From a virus: a stretch of DNA of 64,000 nt. The notes beneath the pieces are model-generated. The model saw nothing but the letters and a program-made list of their open reading frames with translations, had not been told where the DNA came from and searched no databases. The position numbers and the translations under genes are program-made. The DNA is taken from the IMG/VR virus record IMGVR_UViG_3300021185_003522, positions 1-64,000 of that record. The stretch is one strand, 5' to 3'. Of the stretch, positions 48,591-59,600 are shown one piece after another (the stretch's first letter is position 1; each line of letters begins with the position of its first letter).

Positions 48591-49347
48591 AACAATTCCC
48601 TAGTTCTGTTGCAAGATATTTTTGATGATAATGTACAAACCCATATTGATTATGCCCATTTATACGCATTACACCATTGGCGATTTCCCAGATCAGTTCC
48701 TTGTTCCAATCTTCTGCAGTAGTTCCAAGTATTGCTGGTTTCATATGAACAATCTGTGGGCCATAACCAGGTGTACAATAATTATCTTCGCATAAAGCAT
48801 AAATTAAATCAGTGTTAGCTACTTCATCGTGTCCACCTTGTATTATATCTTTTGCACTATCCCAGTTTTCAAACGTTTTTTGTACTTCTGTAAAAAATTG
48901 TTTTGCTTCAACACTCATACGCCAATACGTAATAGCATTATAAACATCTGTCAATTTATTTTTATCAAATATTTTTCTATACTTTCTTACTTTACTTGGA
49001 ATATTATGAAAGTTTCTACAACCAGTTGATATCCAAACTGGCTTTGTTCTATACAAGTTCCACCAATGATCCACCGGACCGCTTACAATCATATCTGCTT
49101 CTAACTTTACAGTTTCGTGAAAAGGACTAGCGTGAAAAACTTGCCAATCAGTTGTCCATCCACCTGTATTACCATAAGGAAACTGTTTAACATAATCAAA
49201 TAATGCATTAGTGTATTCAACATCAGTGAGTAAACATATTTTTACATCTGGGTGCCAATAACGCAGACTTTTTGCTAGTGTTTCAGCACATACAATATAA
49301 TCTTTACTACCAACTATTAAGTACCCTCTATCTGCTTCATACGGCAT
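48583..49347 (-). CDS. GT-A-like glycosyltransferase-like protein
   Basis: 254 residues from the ATG at 49347 (MPYEADRGYLIVGS); the frame extends to 49398 but would overlap the upstream gene by 62 bases. ETLAKSLRYWHPDVKICLLT and ETVKLEADMIVSGPVDHWW show a GT8-like donor site with EADMI in the DxD position. HMKPAILG lies near the end. The order fits a small nucleotide-sugar transferase. Acceptor unknown. Confidence 0.55.
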   Translation of the reverse strand: MPYEADRGYLIVGSKDYIVCAETLAKSLRYWHPDVKICLLTDVEYTNALFDYVKQFPYGNTGGWTTDWQVFHASPFHETVKLEADMIVSGPVDHWWNLYRTKPVWISTGCRNFHNIPSKVRKYRKIFDKNKLTDVYNAITYWRMSVEAKQFFTEVQKTFENWDSAKDIIQGGHDEVANTDLIYALCEDNYCTPGYGPQIVHMKPAILGTTAEDWNKELIWEIANGVMRINGHNQYGFVHYHQKYLATELGNCYD

Positions 49348-50083
49348 AGAGCTTCTCCAGATATTCTTTGCCCATAATATGCAGGTCGTTGTGTTCAATA
49401 CATAAACGTCTGGTGGTGTGTTCTAACCACCATTTTCCGTCATATGTGACTTTGATTTTTGGGTCAACATTAAATAATGGCCAAGGTATATCACATTGTT
49501 CAGTGCCTGTACCATTACATATGAGTAATGCAATACTCAAAGCAAAATCATTACGGAACTGTCTTGGGTCAAATTCAAATATACTTGCATAATGGTAGTA
49601 ATTCTGCTCAACCATTTTCCAACAGTCAAATACATCATTGCTGAATGTGCTTTTGTCAAAAACAACAACAGTAGCCCACCACATGTGGGTATCTCTAATA
49701 CCAAATTTTTCAATATGTTTATTCTTAAACACAGGTTGAACAGTTTTATGTGCAAAAAAAGACTGGGTAGAGTTAATGCAAGTTAATAAATTACTGCCAT
49801 TCAACATATAGTCGGTATCTAGTATTATAGTTCTTTGATATGGTGTATAATCAAATGCATGACTACGTCTGCCATTGTACCATATTCGTGATTGGTGACG
49901 ATTTTTATTAGTTGGTTTCTCAACAATTACTTGTTGGTCGTATAAATCTGTATCTAGTTTTATATCAGTCACAAGGCTAACTGGAATATTGAGATACCTT
50001 TTAATTCTTTTTGCACATTCATTTGCGAGTAATGTATATTTTACTTCGCTATCAAATGCAAATAGTAAAGCACCAGTGGTCAT
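49337..50083 (-). CDS. GT-A-like glycosyltransferase-like protein
   Basis: 248 residues. LANECAKRIKRYLNIPVSLV, then YQRTIILDTDYMLNGSNLL with a clear DTD metal motif, and WWATVVVFDKSTF followed by an FRNDFALSIAL segment, as in GT8-like and related phage proteins. Similar genes occur in T4-like cyanophages to my knowledge. It overlaps both neighbours by a few bases. Substrate unknown. Confidence 0.6.
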   Translation of the reverse strand: MTTGALLFAFDSEVKYTLLANECAKRIKRYLNIPVSLVTDIKLDTDLYDQQVIVEKPTNKNRHQSRIWYNGRRSHAFDYTPYQRTIILDTDYMLNGSNLLTCINSTQSFFAHKTVQPVFKNKHIEKFGIRDTHMWWATVVVFDKSTFSNDVFDCWKMVEQNYYHYASIFEFDPRQFRNDFALSIALLICNGTGTEQCDIPWPLFNVDPKIKVTYDGKWWLEHTTRRLCIEHNDLHIMGKEYLEKLYAV

Positions 50084-50382
50084 CTGTTTTGGGACACTGC
50101 GTCGTATTCATCTAGCCAAGCGTTCATTTGTTCTTGCCATAGTTCCATTGCATAATTATACAAAAGTCCTGTATCTACTTTCACAGGCGTATCATAGATA
50201 TCTTGTAGTACTGCTTCGCCGGCACATAGTTTACATATGTTTAAAAGCTCTGGTCCAGCACGCCACATGCCGCCATTGTGTGCAAATATCATTTTTGCTT
50301 GATAGGTTTCTTTTAGCACAAGCCTTGCCTGTTTATGGTCAAATCTTGTACGGATTCTTTGTCTCAAGGATTCTGTGTTCAT
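50080..50382 (-). CDS. conserved T4-like phage protein of unknown function
   Basis: 100 residues from the ATG at 50382 (MNTESLRQRIRTRFDHKQAR). MIFAHNGGMWRAGPELLNIC, then YDTPVKVDTGLLYNYAMELW and QEQMNAWLDEYDAV. The pattern 'F-A/a-x-x-GGM-x-x-A/a-PELL ... P-vKV ... EQMNAWL-x-EYd' is familiar from T4-like cyanophages. It begins right after the terminator of the structural operon. Function unknown. Confidence 0.65.
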   Translation of the reverse strand: MNTESLRQRIRTRFDHKQARLVLKETYQAKMIFAHNGGMWRAGPELLNICKLCAGEAVLQDIYDTPVKVDTGLLYNYAMELWQEQMNAWLDEYDAVSQNR

Positions 50383-50400
50383 ATTTTTACTTAGCCACAA

Positions 50401-50432
50401 AAAAACCCTAGTTAATAAAAACTAGAGTTTTT
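50401..50432 (-). terminator. intrinsic terminator at the end of the structural operon
   Basis: Arms AAAAACCCTAGTT (50401-50413) and AACTAGAGTTTTT (50420-50432) pair with one mismatch around a six-base loop. Read on the minus strand the hairpin ends in GGGTTTTTTT, a good rho-independent signal 20 bases after the stop at 50454. The A/T-rich flanks may let it act in both directions. Confidence 0.75.
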
Positions 50433-50453
50433 TAGGTTTTCTATATTAAAATA

Positions 50454-51407
50454 TTATGACTGTGCCCAACTTGGTGTGTTTTGTGTAATAGTGCCCCAAG
50501 TGTCTGAAATATTTGACGTACTTGGTGGACGTACAGTTGTAATTTGTGATAGTGTTCCATCAACGTTATCCGGTGATGCTGGATCTGGCGGAGTATAGTC
50601 ATCTGATAAGTCTGTGTAAATTGTTAATACTGCACCTGACACACTGTATGAAACTTCAATTTCGTTTGCACCATATGTACCTGATGGTATTTGTTTAAAG
50701 TTTAAACTTGGTGTTCCGTCTAGTGCATAGTAACCTTCAGTTGTTGTAAGCGTAGTTGGTGTACCTGATCCACCTATTTTTGTTAGTCCTGTGTATGCAA
50801 CACTATTAATGGTTTTACTTGCGGCTGCACCTGTAAGTACTAATGTACCTGAAGCAGTTAACAAGTTGGTCCATGTAGTGTTCTGTGTACTTGTAGTACC
50901 ACCTGATCTACTCCATGACAATCTAATTTGTCCACCTGCGTTAAAAAAATATCGTGCAGCATTGGCACTTGCAAAAGTAATTGTTTTTGATAGTGTTGAA
51001 CTAGTATTCCAACCTGATGTTGAACTTGATGTTACAGATGCGTCACTTCCTTCTGCGGCAGCATTGTTTCTGGCATTAAATACTGCGGTAATATTCGCAC
51101 TGAGTGCCGCATATGCACTGATTGTGTCGCCAGCACTTGGAGCACTTATTGCCGTAATAGATGTTCCTTGATGTGATGCTAATGAAGCATTTCTAGCAAC
51201 TAGGTTTGCCCAACTTGTAGCTGATACTGTTGCTCCAGCCGCTACTGCGGGCAACGTACTTGATTGTCCGTAGCCTTTATCGCCTGTACCACTGCCCCAA
51301 ATTGTGTTAATATTTGCAACTGAGTCATCGCCAGAGCCTGCGGCGTTACCTGTAGCGAAAATGTTGTAGTCGTCGTCTACAATGGTGTTGCCTGCTGAAT
51401 ATGTCAT
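50454..51407 (-). CDS. phage structural protein, fibre-like
   Basis: 317 residues, rich in Ser, Thr, Ala and Gly (SDASVTSSSTSGWNTSSTLS), with a low-charge beta pattern typical of virion fibre or baseplate-associated proteins. The N-terminus MTYSAGNTIVDDDYNIFATG starts with a motif I have seen in T4-like marine phage structural proteins. The C-terminus is Thr/Pro-rich and Trp-containing. Ends before the terminator at 50401. Confidence 0.65.
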   Translation of the reverse strand: MTYSAGNTIVDDDYNIFATGNAAGSGDDSVANINTIWGSGTGDKGYGQSSTLPAVAAGATVSATSWANLVARNASLASHQGTSITAISAPSAGDTISAYAALSANITAVFNARNNAAAEGSDASVTSSSTSGWNTSSTLSKTITFASANAARYFFNAGGQIRLSWSRSGGTTSTQNTTWTNLLTASGTLVLTGAAASKTINSVAYTGLTKIGGSGTPTTLTTTEGYYALDGTPSLNFKQIPSGTYGANEIEVSYSVSGAVLTIYTDLSDDYTPPDPASPDNVDGTLSQITTVRPPSTSNISDTWGTITQNTPSWAQS

Positions 51408-51543
51408 CCTAATTTTATCCTTTGTATTAGTATTTCTACGCTATAGTTTACGGCGTTCTCTTACGAGTCAGTTTTTATACCTTAGTTACCCACGTCGTGT
51501 GCTTTTACCATAGCTGGTTATCTTATAATCATATTTATTTTAC
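51408..51543 (-). other. intergenic leader with TAAATA box
   Basis: 136 bases between two structural genes. On the minus strand AATAAATA (51539-51532) lies at the upstream end and could be a late promoter, leaving a leader of about 120 bases before the ATG at 51407, with CAAAGGATAAAATTAGG as ribosome binding site. A 9-codon frame inside it is not called. Confidence 0.35.
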
Positions 51544-52896
51544 TTAGACGATCTTCACAATCGCTTCTATACTACCAATTCCTTCGTCTGTTTTGCTCTG
51601 TAGAGCACGGCCAATTACGTTAAAACTTGTAATCTCATCCAAGTTTGCTGATCTTGCAGTTCCGTTTCCGGCACTTACAAGTCTGTCACCTTTAGTAACA
51701 AATCCCATTACGTTAACAGGCACTCTTCCACTCATCGCAATTGGTGGATGTGTAGCATTTGATCCTGCATTGCCGTTCATCAAGTATGCTGGTTGTGTTG
51801 AAACAACACCAAATACTTTAGCACTTAATTCTTCTACGCAAAGTGTAACTTCGTTTACACCGCCTAGTTCGACAATTGTTCCTGGAGAATATTCTGCATC
51901 TGCATGAAAACGCTCAGCCATATCAGCGTATTGTGCTGATGTTGCTTTAGCATGTACTGTGTTAAAAGCAGTTGTTGATGTTCCGATATTTCCAACACCG
52001 TCTGCTTGTAAATTTGTTATATCTCTAACACCTACAGTTGAAGTTGCTCCGTCAATTTGAATTACTGTTGTAGTTACACCACCATCATTTACTGTGAATA
52101 GTGTATCGCCATCTGATGTTTGATTCGAAACATAAACATCTGATCCTGAAACAAACAATCTTCCATCACTATCAGCACCAACATACAATCCTGTATCAGC
52201 AAGTACGCTTATACTTGTGTTGTTACTTGTGGCAGCATCTGATCTCATAAACGAAGTTGAGTTTAGTGTATCTAGTGTGTCAGCATTAGTTGCAGTTCCG
52301 TTAAACACTGCGTTTGATACTGTTGTACTCATGTTCAAACCTGGACCAATCGTAGCAAATCCTGATATAGCTGATGCCGGAGTAAAAGTTGCATCTTTTG
52401 AGAATATACTTACAATTGTATTGTTAACAAACATTTGTACCACAACGTGATCTGTTGCACCGTTATCTGTGATAGTTGTTACAATAGCGCCTGATGTTCC
52501 TTCACCTGATGTAAAAGCAGGACCGATTGTAATAAAACTAGATCCATTATAAACTTTAAGTTGATCGTTTGTTGTATCAAACCATAAATCACCAGCAATA
52601 TTAGAAGTTGGTTGACTAGTTGATGCAGTCGCTGCAGAAATAACTTTAAAAGTTGTTCCGTTGTACACTTTCATCACGTTGTTTGTTTTATCGTACCAAA
52701 GTTGACCTGTTAATGGTGCACCCGGTGCAGATGTGTTTGCGGCATTTTCAAGCAAACGAATGAAGTTCTCATCTAAGAACTCACCGTAACCAGCGTAGTT
52801 TTTTCCTACTAGCGTTTGGCTCGAATCGTTATTGATAGTACCATCCGCAACTACTGCAAAAATTGTACCATCTGTTAGGTTAATGGTATATGACAT
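51544..52896 (-). CDS. tail-fibre-like structural protein with repeats and C-terminal peptidase-like domain
   Basis: 450 residues. Two near-repeats, GQLWYDKTNNVMKVYNGTTF and GDLWFDTTNDQLKVYNGSSF (about residues 60-125), are the short beta repeats of phage fibres. The C-terminal part (HAKATSAQYADMAERF; DAEYSPGTIVELGG; VFGVVSTQPAYLMN) is the domain often found at the end of phage fibre and structural proteins. Ribosome binding site CGGAG. A CATAAATA box (52929-52922) lies about 25 bases before the start. Confidence 0.7.
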   Translation of the reverse strand: MSYTINLTDGTIFAVVADGTINNDSSQTLVGKNYAGYGEFLDENFIRLLENAANTSAPGAPLTGQLWYDKTNNVMKVYNGTTFKVISAATASTSQPTSNIAGDLWFDTTNDQLKVYNGSSFITIGPAFTSGEGTSGAIVTTITDNGATDHVVVQMFVNNTIVSIFSKDATFTPASAISGFATIGPGLNMSTTVSNAVFNGTATNADTLDTLNSTSFMRSDAATSNNTSISVLADTGLYVGADSDGRLFVSGSDVYVSNQTSDGDTLFTVNDGGVTTTVIQIDGATSTVGVRDITNLQADGVGNIGTSTTAFNTVHAKATSAQYADMAERFHADAEYSPGTIVELGGVNEVTLCVEELSAKVFGVVSTQPAYLMNGNAGSNATHPPIAMSGRVPVNVMGFVTKGDRLVSAGNGTARSANLDEITSFNVIGRALQSKTDEGIGSIEAIVKIV

Positions 52897-52921
52897 TTTG
52901 TTTTACTCCGTTTTCTAAGTG

Positions 52922-52929
52922 TATTTATG
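52922..52929 (-). promoter_or_regulatory. CATAAATA box, candidate late promoter
   Basis: On the minus strand CATAAATA, then CACTT and AGAAAACGGAGTAAAACAAA before the ATG at 52896. With T4-late geometry the start site falls at AGAAAACGGAG, giving a short leader with a normal Shine-Dalgarno. It overlaps the stop of the upstream gene. Confidence 0.35.
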
Positions 52930-53584
52930 TTGCACTAAGATTAGTTAATGTTTGTATACGAACTGTATAATCAATTTGTATCTGTCTGTTCAATGATTTT
53001 TGAACAGGATGAAAGATAACATGTGTTATCAATCTAAGGTCTGTTGCACTTCCGTTCCAAGTTTTTAATCCTAGTTCATCAAATACATAATCACCGTTAA
53101 AATCTGTTGAATTATCAAATGCTTGTTGCCCTGATGGCTCACCATAATCTAATAAACAACTTACAAGTATATCAGTATAAACTTTACCTGTTGAATGAGT
53201 AACCGTTAAATTATTTCTGCTTGTATCAGTATTTGCTGAGCTATTGTCGTCTACTACTTTTGAGTAGGTTGGATTGTACAAATTAGCATTCTGTCCGGTT
53301 GTGTTTGGTGGCAAGTATGTAATTACACCTGTAGGGTCTACACTGCTACCGCCGTTACCAAATGCCATTTCATAAATTTGCCCGATCGTTTTATTGGCCA
53401 AGCTGTTTGCCAATGCTTCACTGATATTTTCATAATGAATAGCGTTTCTTTTATCAACAATCACTTCTTCCGTGTTTGGATCAAAGATTTTTATGTGCCC
53501 ACTTATAGCAAGTTGTCCAGCTTCATTTGGACGTTTTTCTTCTTCTTGATCCACTATGGCCTCATTGTTTGTTTTTTGTTCCAT
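52925..53584 (-). CDS. phage structural protein (tail/baseplate-like)
   Basis: 219 residues. The N-terminus is acidic and charged (MEQKTNNEAIVDQEEEKRPN), followed by GHIKIFDPNTEEVIVDKRNA and SLANKTIGQIYEMAFGNGGS, then DYVFDELGLKTWNG and IDYTVRIQTLTNLSA at the end. The 'K-I/f-D-p-n-T-g/e-E-v-I-x-x-K-x-N-A-I-h' start is common in marine T4-like phage virion genes. It lies between the fibre-like gene and the giant gene, suggesting a baseplate or fibre-junction role (inference). Confidence 0.65.
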   Translation of the reverse strand: MEQKTNNEAIVDQEEEKRPNEAGQLAISGHIKIFDPNTEEVIVDKRNAIHYENISEALANSLANKTIGQIYEMAFGNGGSSVDPTGVITYLPPNTTGQNANLYNPTYSKVVDDNSSANTDTSRNNLTVTHSTGKVYTDILVSCLLDYGEPSGQQAFDNSTDFNGDYVFDELGLKTWNGSATDLRLITHVIFHPVQKSLNRQIQIDYTVRIQTLTNLSAT

Positions 53585-53615
53585 ACTGTATTTACCTTAT
53601 TACTTAACCTGGGTT

Positions 53616-56600
53616 TTAACTCTTTAAGAATTTTACTGCTGGGGTAGTTTGATCTTGCAATGCAATGCCGTTACTTGCAGTATTTGTGCCTTGAGCGTAC
53701 ATAACATTTGCAGTAACCTGGCTAAACCAAACTTCCACATTAGCCTCTGGTGCAGTTGTTAGAGTTATTTCAGTAAACGTACTATCTGTTGCAGTAACAG
53801 TGTAATCTGTGTCTGGTACAAGCACTGTACCAGCAACTGTAACTGTGACTGATTCAGCAAGTTCAGTACTGTCTAATCCAGTTGGTACTATTATACTTGT
53901 TGTAAATCTAGTAGTTGTACCATCACCAACATTTGTTTTATCAGTTGTTGTTTTTTGCTGATATGTACTTGGCAACTGCTCGCCTGGACCAACGTCACTT
54001 GCCTGCGTAGAAATCACATGTGACATTGCACTTGTTCCAGCAACACCCCTACGTAATCCACTAATTGAATTACTACCGGTATCTCTTGTTCTATATGTAA
54101 TTCTTTCTGCACCCACCATTACTTGGCCAAACAGGTTAGCAGATAGATTTGGTTCACTGAGCTTTGTTACATCTGTAAAGTAGATTGTATCTGCATCAGC
54201 AGTTATATCTTGTAATAATTCTGTTGTATTATTTGAATTCAGCCTTAGTAATTTTTGATTTCCTAACATGTCTTGAAATATTCTGAAGTTTAAACTATTA
54301 GGAACTATTGTGTTAGTAAACATTGTAACTACTAAAACATCAGACCCATTTATTGTATTTCTATCTAAAGTTAATGTTGTAATGTTGTTTGTAGAATTAC
54401 TTAAATTATATTCTGTTTGTTGTATGTACACTCCGTTAAGTGTTACAATCAGTCTTTCCGGACTTGTTATAAGTCTACCAAGATTAAAGTCATTTGTATC
54501 AATAGTTGTTCCAATTGTTTTGTCGAACTCCGAACTATCGTATGGTACTTCATCATATGCGTCTCCAGTTGTAACACCACTGGTTGTTGGACCAACAAAT
54601 ACTTTTGTTAATATATTCTGCTGAGCAGTATCGTTGTAGGTAAACACTCCAAAAACTGCATTGGCAGCTGCACCAACACGAAGTTCAATTTGATCTCCCA
54701 TAACAATATAATCTGCTTCAGTAGTTGTGAAAATCTTAATATCACTATTAGCAGGAGGCATACTACCTACAGTAAATTCAATGTATCTATCGCTTGATCC
54801 ATCCCATGCACTTAGGTTATAATCAACTGCGAGGTTTTGTTTTACATTATCAACATATACTAGCATATCGTTATCAGAGACCAATGCTTGATTGCTTATA
54901 CCTGTTGTGCTAATATAATATGGACCTGCACTTGATCCATCACCTGTGTATTCGATACCCTCTGGCGGACGTAATCTTAGTCCTTCGCGATTAACAACTA
55001 GGTTAGCAATGTTTGTACCTTGTAAACTATTTGTTAGAGAATCGAGTAGACTTGATCCATCATATGTCATATATTGTACTAGAGGGGTACTCCAACTATA
55101 CTGTGTTGGTGTTGTTGTTCCTAAAGCAACTATTGTTATCCATGCAGTACTCGGAATTGTTGAACCAAATGTTATTTTAGTAAAAAAACTGCCACTCGCC
55201 GCATAAGTGTAATCTGTGGTAACAACACCATTATTGAAAATAACCATTTGATTAATTTCACTAAATGTAACAGGAATGGTTTGTGTGTTAGATGCAATTT
55301 CTGTACCAGCAAAACTTTCTTTATAAAGTTGCGAACCTCCACCTAATCCAAAAACCTTGACACCAATTGTATTTCCAACTGCACTAGGCATTGTTGCTCC
55401 AAGAGTTACAATTTTGCTGATCCAATTAATTGTATACGCAGTGTTTACTATGGCTTGTCCTGTAGTAAAATCAACAATTTCAATACCAACTGGATGTAGC
55501 ATTGTGTTTGTAAAATCTATTACGGTTCCAGCACCAAGGAACTCAATTGTTGTAGTAGCAATATTAAATCCGTGTCCGTCACTGCTCCAATCACTTCCAG
55601 GGCGTGTATATACTTTTAGATCAAGTGTGTCAAATTCACTGCCTGGAATTAACTCTTCTGGAGCATGCGAACTATATAGGTCGATGAATTCTCCGCCTTC
55701 GACGTTGATGTCTGTTGACCTTGTGCCTAAGTAGGTGTCGGAAAATACACTTTCATATATTACATCTAATATTCCTGGATCATAAGTTGGCAATCCTTCT
55801 GGACCAAAATCAATATTATCAAATGGATTGATATCAAAGTTGCCAACATCATATCCAGTATTTTGATTGAAATCTGGACCTTGAACTTGTACGCCAGGAT
55901 AGTCTATTCCGCTCATTACTTGAGCAAGTTCTCTTCCTGGCTCGTTTGGTTCAGGAGTGTATAGGCCAATAGTTCTGTCTGCACCATCAAGAGTACTTTG
56001 ATCAACTTTTGTATAACTTTCCGGGTCAAATGTCGCACCACTTGTTAAATTTGTGTCAACACTGTATACTTCAGGTAGCGTTGCTGAAACTACACCAACA
56101 GTTGGCACCGGAAATCGAATTAATTGTCCTGCGAGATAAAACGTATTCTCAGTCCAATCCACTACCTTACTAGTATATGTAATTCTGTCGTATGCTATAG
56201 TTGTTGTAAAATCACGCACCTGTTGCGGTTCTAGAACTGCTATTGCAGTTGCGCCAGTGCCATTGCCACCTGTAATACTAATTGTTGGAGTGCTAATATA
56301 TCCACTTCCTTGTGTGATTAAGTTTACTCTTACTAGCACACCAGCAGTATTGACCGTTGCAGTCATTGTTGCTTGTGTTGTTGCATCGCCGGTGATAGTA
56401 ACCTGCGGTGGCACTGTGTACCCTGAACCGCCATTGGTAACTGTTACACTTTTAATTTGTAATTTATAATTGTTAAACCACTGACTCCAAGGAAACGTTT
56501 GCCACACAACACTTGTGCTTGGCAATGCACTTAGCGATTTAGGATTTTCACTATCGTCAAGTATTGGAGAAACAAATTGCCCACGTAGACTATCATAGTA

Positions 56601-59600
56601 GGCTGGAAGATCAAAGTCTGTAATACTACCGTTATAGGTATCCTCGCCTTCATAGCGTAGATTAAATTCTCTTACCTGTACATGGTATGGTTTAACTTCT
56701 TGTATGTATTGACTTACAAAATCCTGATTGTCTCTTCTAAAAATTGGATATTCTATTAGGTCACGTATTTTATGATTTACATCAATAAGACTTGTTTTGA
56801 ACAACCAATCTGGAGCAGCTTGTTCAGTCATAATAAATTCAAACGTTAGTATAAGCAATTCATTTCTAAATTTTTGTAGATCAGTAGTAAAAATTTCTTC
56901 GTTCAGAGCCTTAAGTATTTGACGGGTTTCAATATTTGGTGCTTGATCAAAACGTTGTGCATCAAATACTTCAACATCAAATCCAAAATTTCCATCTGCA
57001 TAATTGTAGACTGTGCTATCAATTGCTATTGTACCATCTTGAAGAAATACTCTTGTCCATTCTGTAGTAGATGTACTATACTGATAAACTTCTTGCTTGC
57101 CAAAACTGTTTGCTTCCACAGTTGCCCATTCACCATTTTTTACATTTGGTAAGGCTAATAAATCACTATAAACTTTTACATCATATGAACTTTCATTTAC
57201 ACTACTATAAGTGGTAAAATCAGCATTTGTTCCGTTCCAATCAATATAACTCCAGTAGAGTTTTGTATCATAGTTTTGTACTCTTGATAACATCAGTGTT
57301 TGATCTGCTTGGACTGTATAGATTGTCCATAATCCTTCTTGTGTACTATCACTAGCAACAAGATATTTGTAACCTACTGCCACCTGTCGCAAATCTTGAT
57401 AGGTAAGCTCGGCATAGGTTAATACACGCTTGTTCCATTCCCCACTTGCAGAAGTTGGCTCAGGCTCTTGGCTGTTCAATAACTTTAAACTTTTGCTATC
57501 AGATATAGGATATAGTTTCATTATTGCATTTGCACGTTTTATATAATTTTCAAGTGCTAGAAATCTGTTTGTGAAGAAGCTCTGTCTAGGTCGAAAACTT
57601 ACTCCATACTTGTCTGCTATACTCAATGTTGCATCTGGTACTAGATTTCCAAGAGTATCCTCTCCGCAAAAACTATCTAAAAATTTTCTGTAGAGTCCAT
57701 CGCCCAAGAAGCTCTTATTATCGCCTACAGTAATTAAATCATATTCACTGTGAACATTGTCATTGTTCGCAATCTTATCAAATTCTATGTGTAAGATTGT
57801 ATCACTAGCTGAAAACAGATTTCTACAATTATACAAACTTACTGTGCTTTGACTTATGGCAGCACTATATGCAACTCCACTTGAACGAGGACTTTCAATG
57901 TATTGTGCAATTCCACTTGCACTCAAAGTCTTATCAGAACTTACCGCAGTTAATCCTTTAACCCAATAGTAGTAATAGGTAACAAATGTTCCTGCACTAT
58001 CAAGCTCACTGGTGATTACATAACTTGTAGTACTGAATACAGTACCGTTGCCTGTGTAGTTTGCTGGTTCAACTGTGTTCTTAGTCCATTGATAAACATC
58101 AACCGACGAACCTGGAAACAGTTGCCCCCAACGTCTGGCTTTGTACTCTATTGTGTCTTGATGATAATCAATAAATCTTACTGTGCTTAAATCCCACCAT
58201 ATTTTGCCAAGATAGCTTGATGTCCATTGTGTACCATAATTATTCACGTCTCCAGTGTTGTATGCCGCTGGATCAATTCCACCTGTGTAGTCAATGTTTG
58301 CTTGTGCAGCTCCTAGTATTTTTCCTTGTAATGGATCTATAAAGTCAAGATAGGTTGTCACTTCGTTGTTGATTTTATTATATGTAAATACACTGTTTAA
58401 CAGTGTAGCATCAACTATTGGTTGCTGGTTGTATCTTATCTTCCATGCTGATTCTTTGTTTGGATTTACAAGTTGTGTGACTCGTCCAAAATCACCTGAA
58501 CTATCATTTAAATCATCGTTAGGAGCACCAACTAATAGTACACCATCATAATAGTCAACTGCACTACCAAACTTATCAAAGCTCATTATACTTGTATCAA
58601 AAATCTGTTGTCCAAACGCAAACTTTCCTGGATTTGTTGCACTTGCATTTGCACTTGGCAGGAAGTTATACGTGTACGCTACACCAGACTGATCCAATGG
58701 ATCAGTAAGAGAAGTACTCTTACTATCAAAGTAAGTTGTATTGCTATCAAAAGTTGTTGGCAAATTAGCAGTGGAATCAGGTGCACCTACGACCAACGTG
58801 GTAGCAGAGTTATCAATTTTAATACTTGTTCCAAAGTGTCCATAATCGTTTGGAATAGGTGCAACAATAGTTTGTGAATATACAATTGGTTTTAACCCAA
58901 GATCTGCAAACGCAGACCCGGCTCCAGGTGCTACTTGTAGTTTTATAAATTCTTCACCTGCTTGTATGTCTACCAGTGTTAGTTGTAATGCTCCGCCTAC
59001 GTTGGTTGCGGTAATGTTTGGTATATCAGCAGTTGTAATATCTGTAACTAGACTATCAACAGTTGTTCCTGTTAATGTCACATAATAATTGTTAATCCTA
59101 ATACTATCAGTAGCAGTCAAGACAGGATTTGTTACAGTGCCTGTAATTGTGCCAAATAATCTTGATTGGTTAATCCATCTGTCAACACTTCCGCCCTCTG
59201 GAACTATTAAACTATCATTTGGTTCTGCAATATATATGCTACAATTTGTTGAACAAACATCAACTACACTTCCAAATTTATAATTTCCGCCAACTGTTGT
59301 AGCATTTACTGTTTGTGCCAATCTAAAAGTATTTGTTTCAATCTCTACTATATCACCAACATTAAGTGTATATGGATTAGTAGAAGTTCCAATTGTAATT
59401 GTAGTTCCACTGTTTGTAAATTGTGCGTCATTTGCATTATCACTTGGTACTAAGTAAGTGCCGTTGACAGTTACCGCTGGCGTTCCAACTGGTGTATCTA
59501 CAGTAGTGAAACTTTGTGTGGTAGTTGATGCAGTTGTTACTTGAAAACGTTCAACGCTTCTATCATAGAAATGAACACTACCTGCATCTGTTGAAGTTAC

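Noticed and set aside
51408-51543. Nine-codon open frame MVKAHDVGN in the leader of the 50454-51407 gene
   Set aside because: No ribosome binding site and too short to support; could be checked by conservation.
53584-53600. GGTAAATA four bases before the ATG of the gene at 53584 as another leaderless late box
   Set aside because: The spacing is 4 and the AAGG within it can serve as a Shine-Dalgarno sequence, so it is not a clear member of the N5 set.
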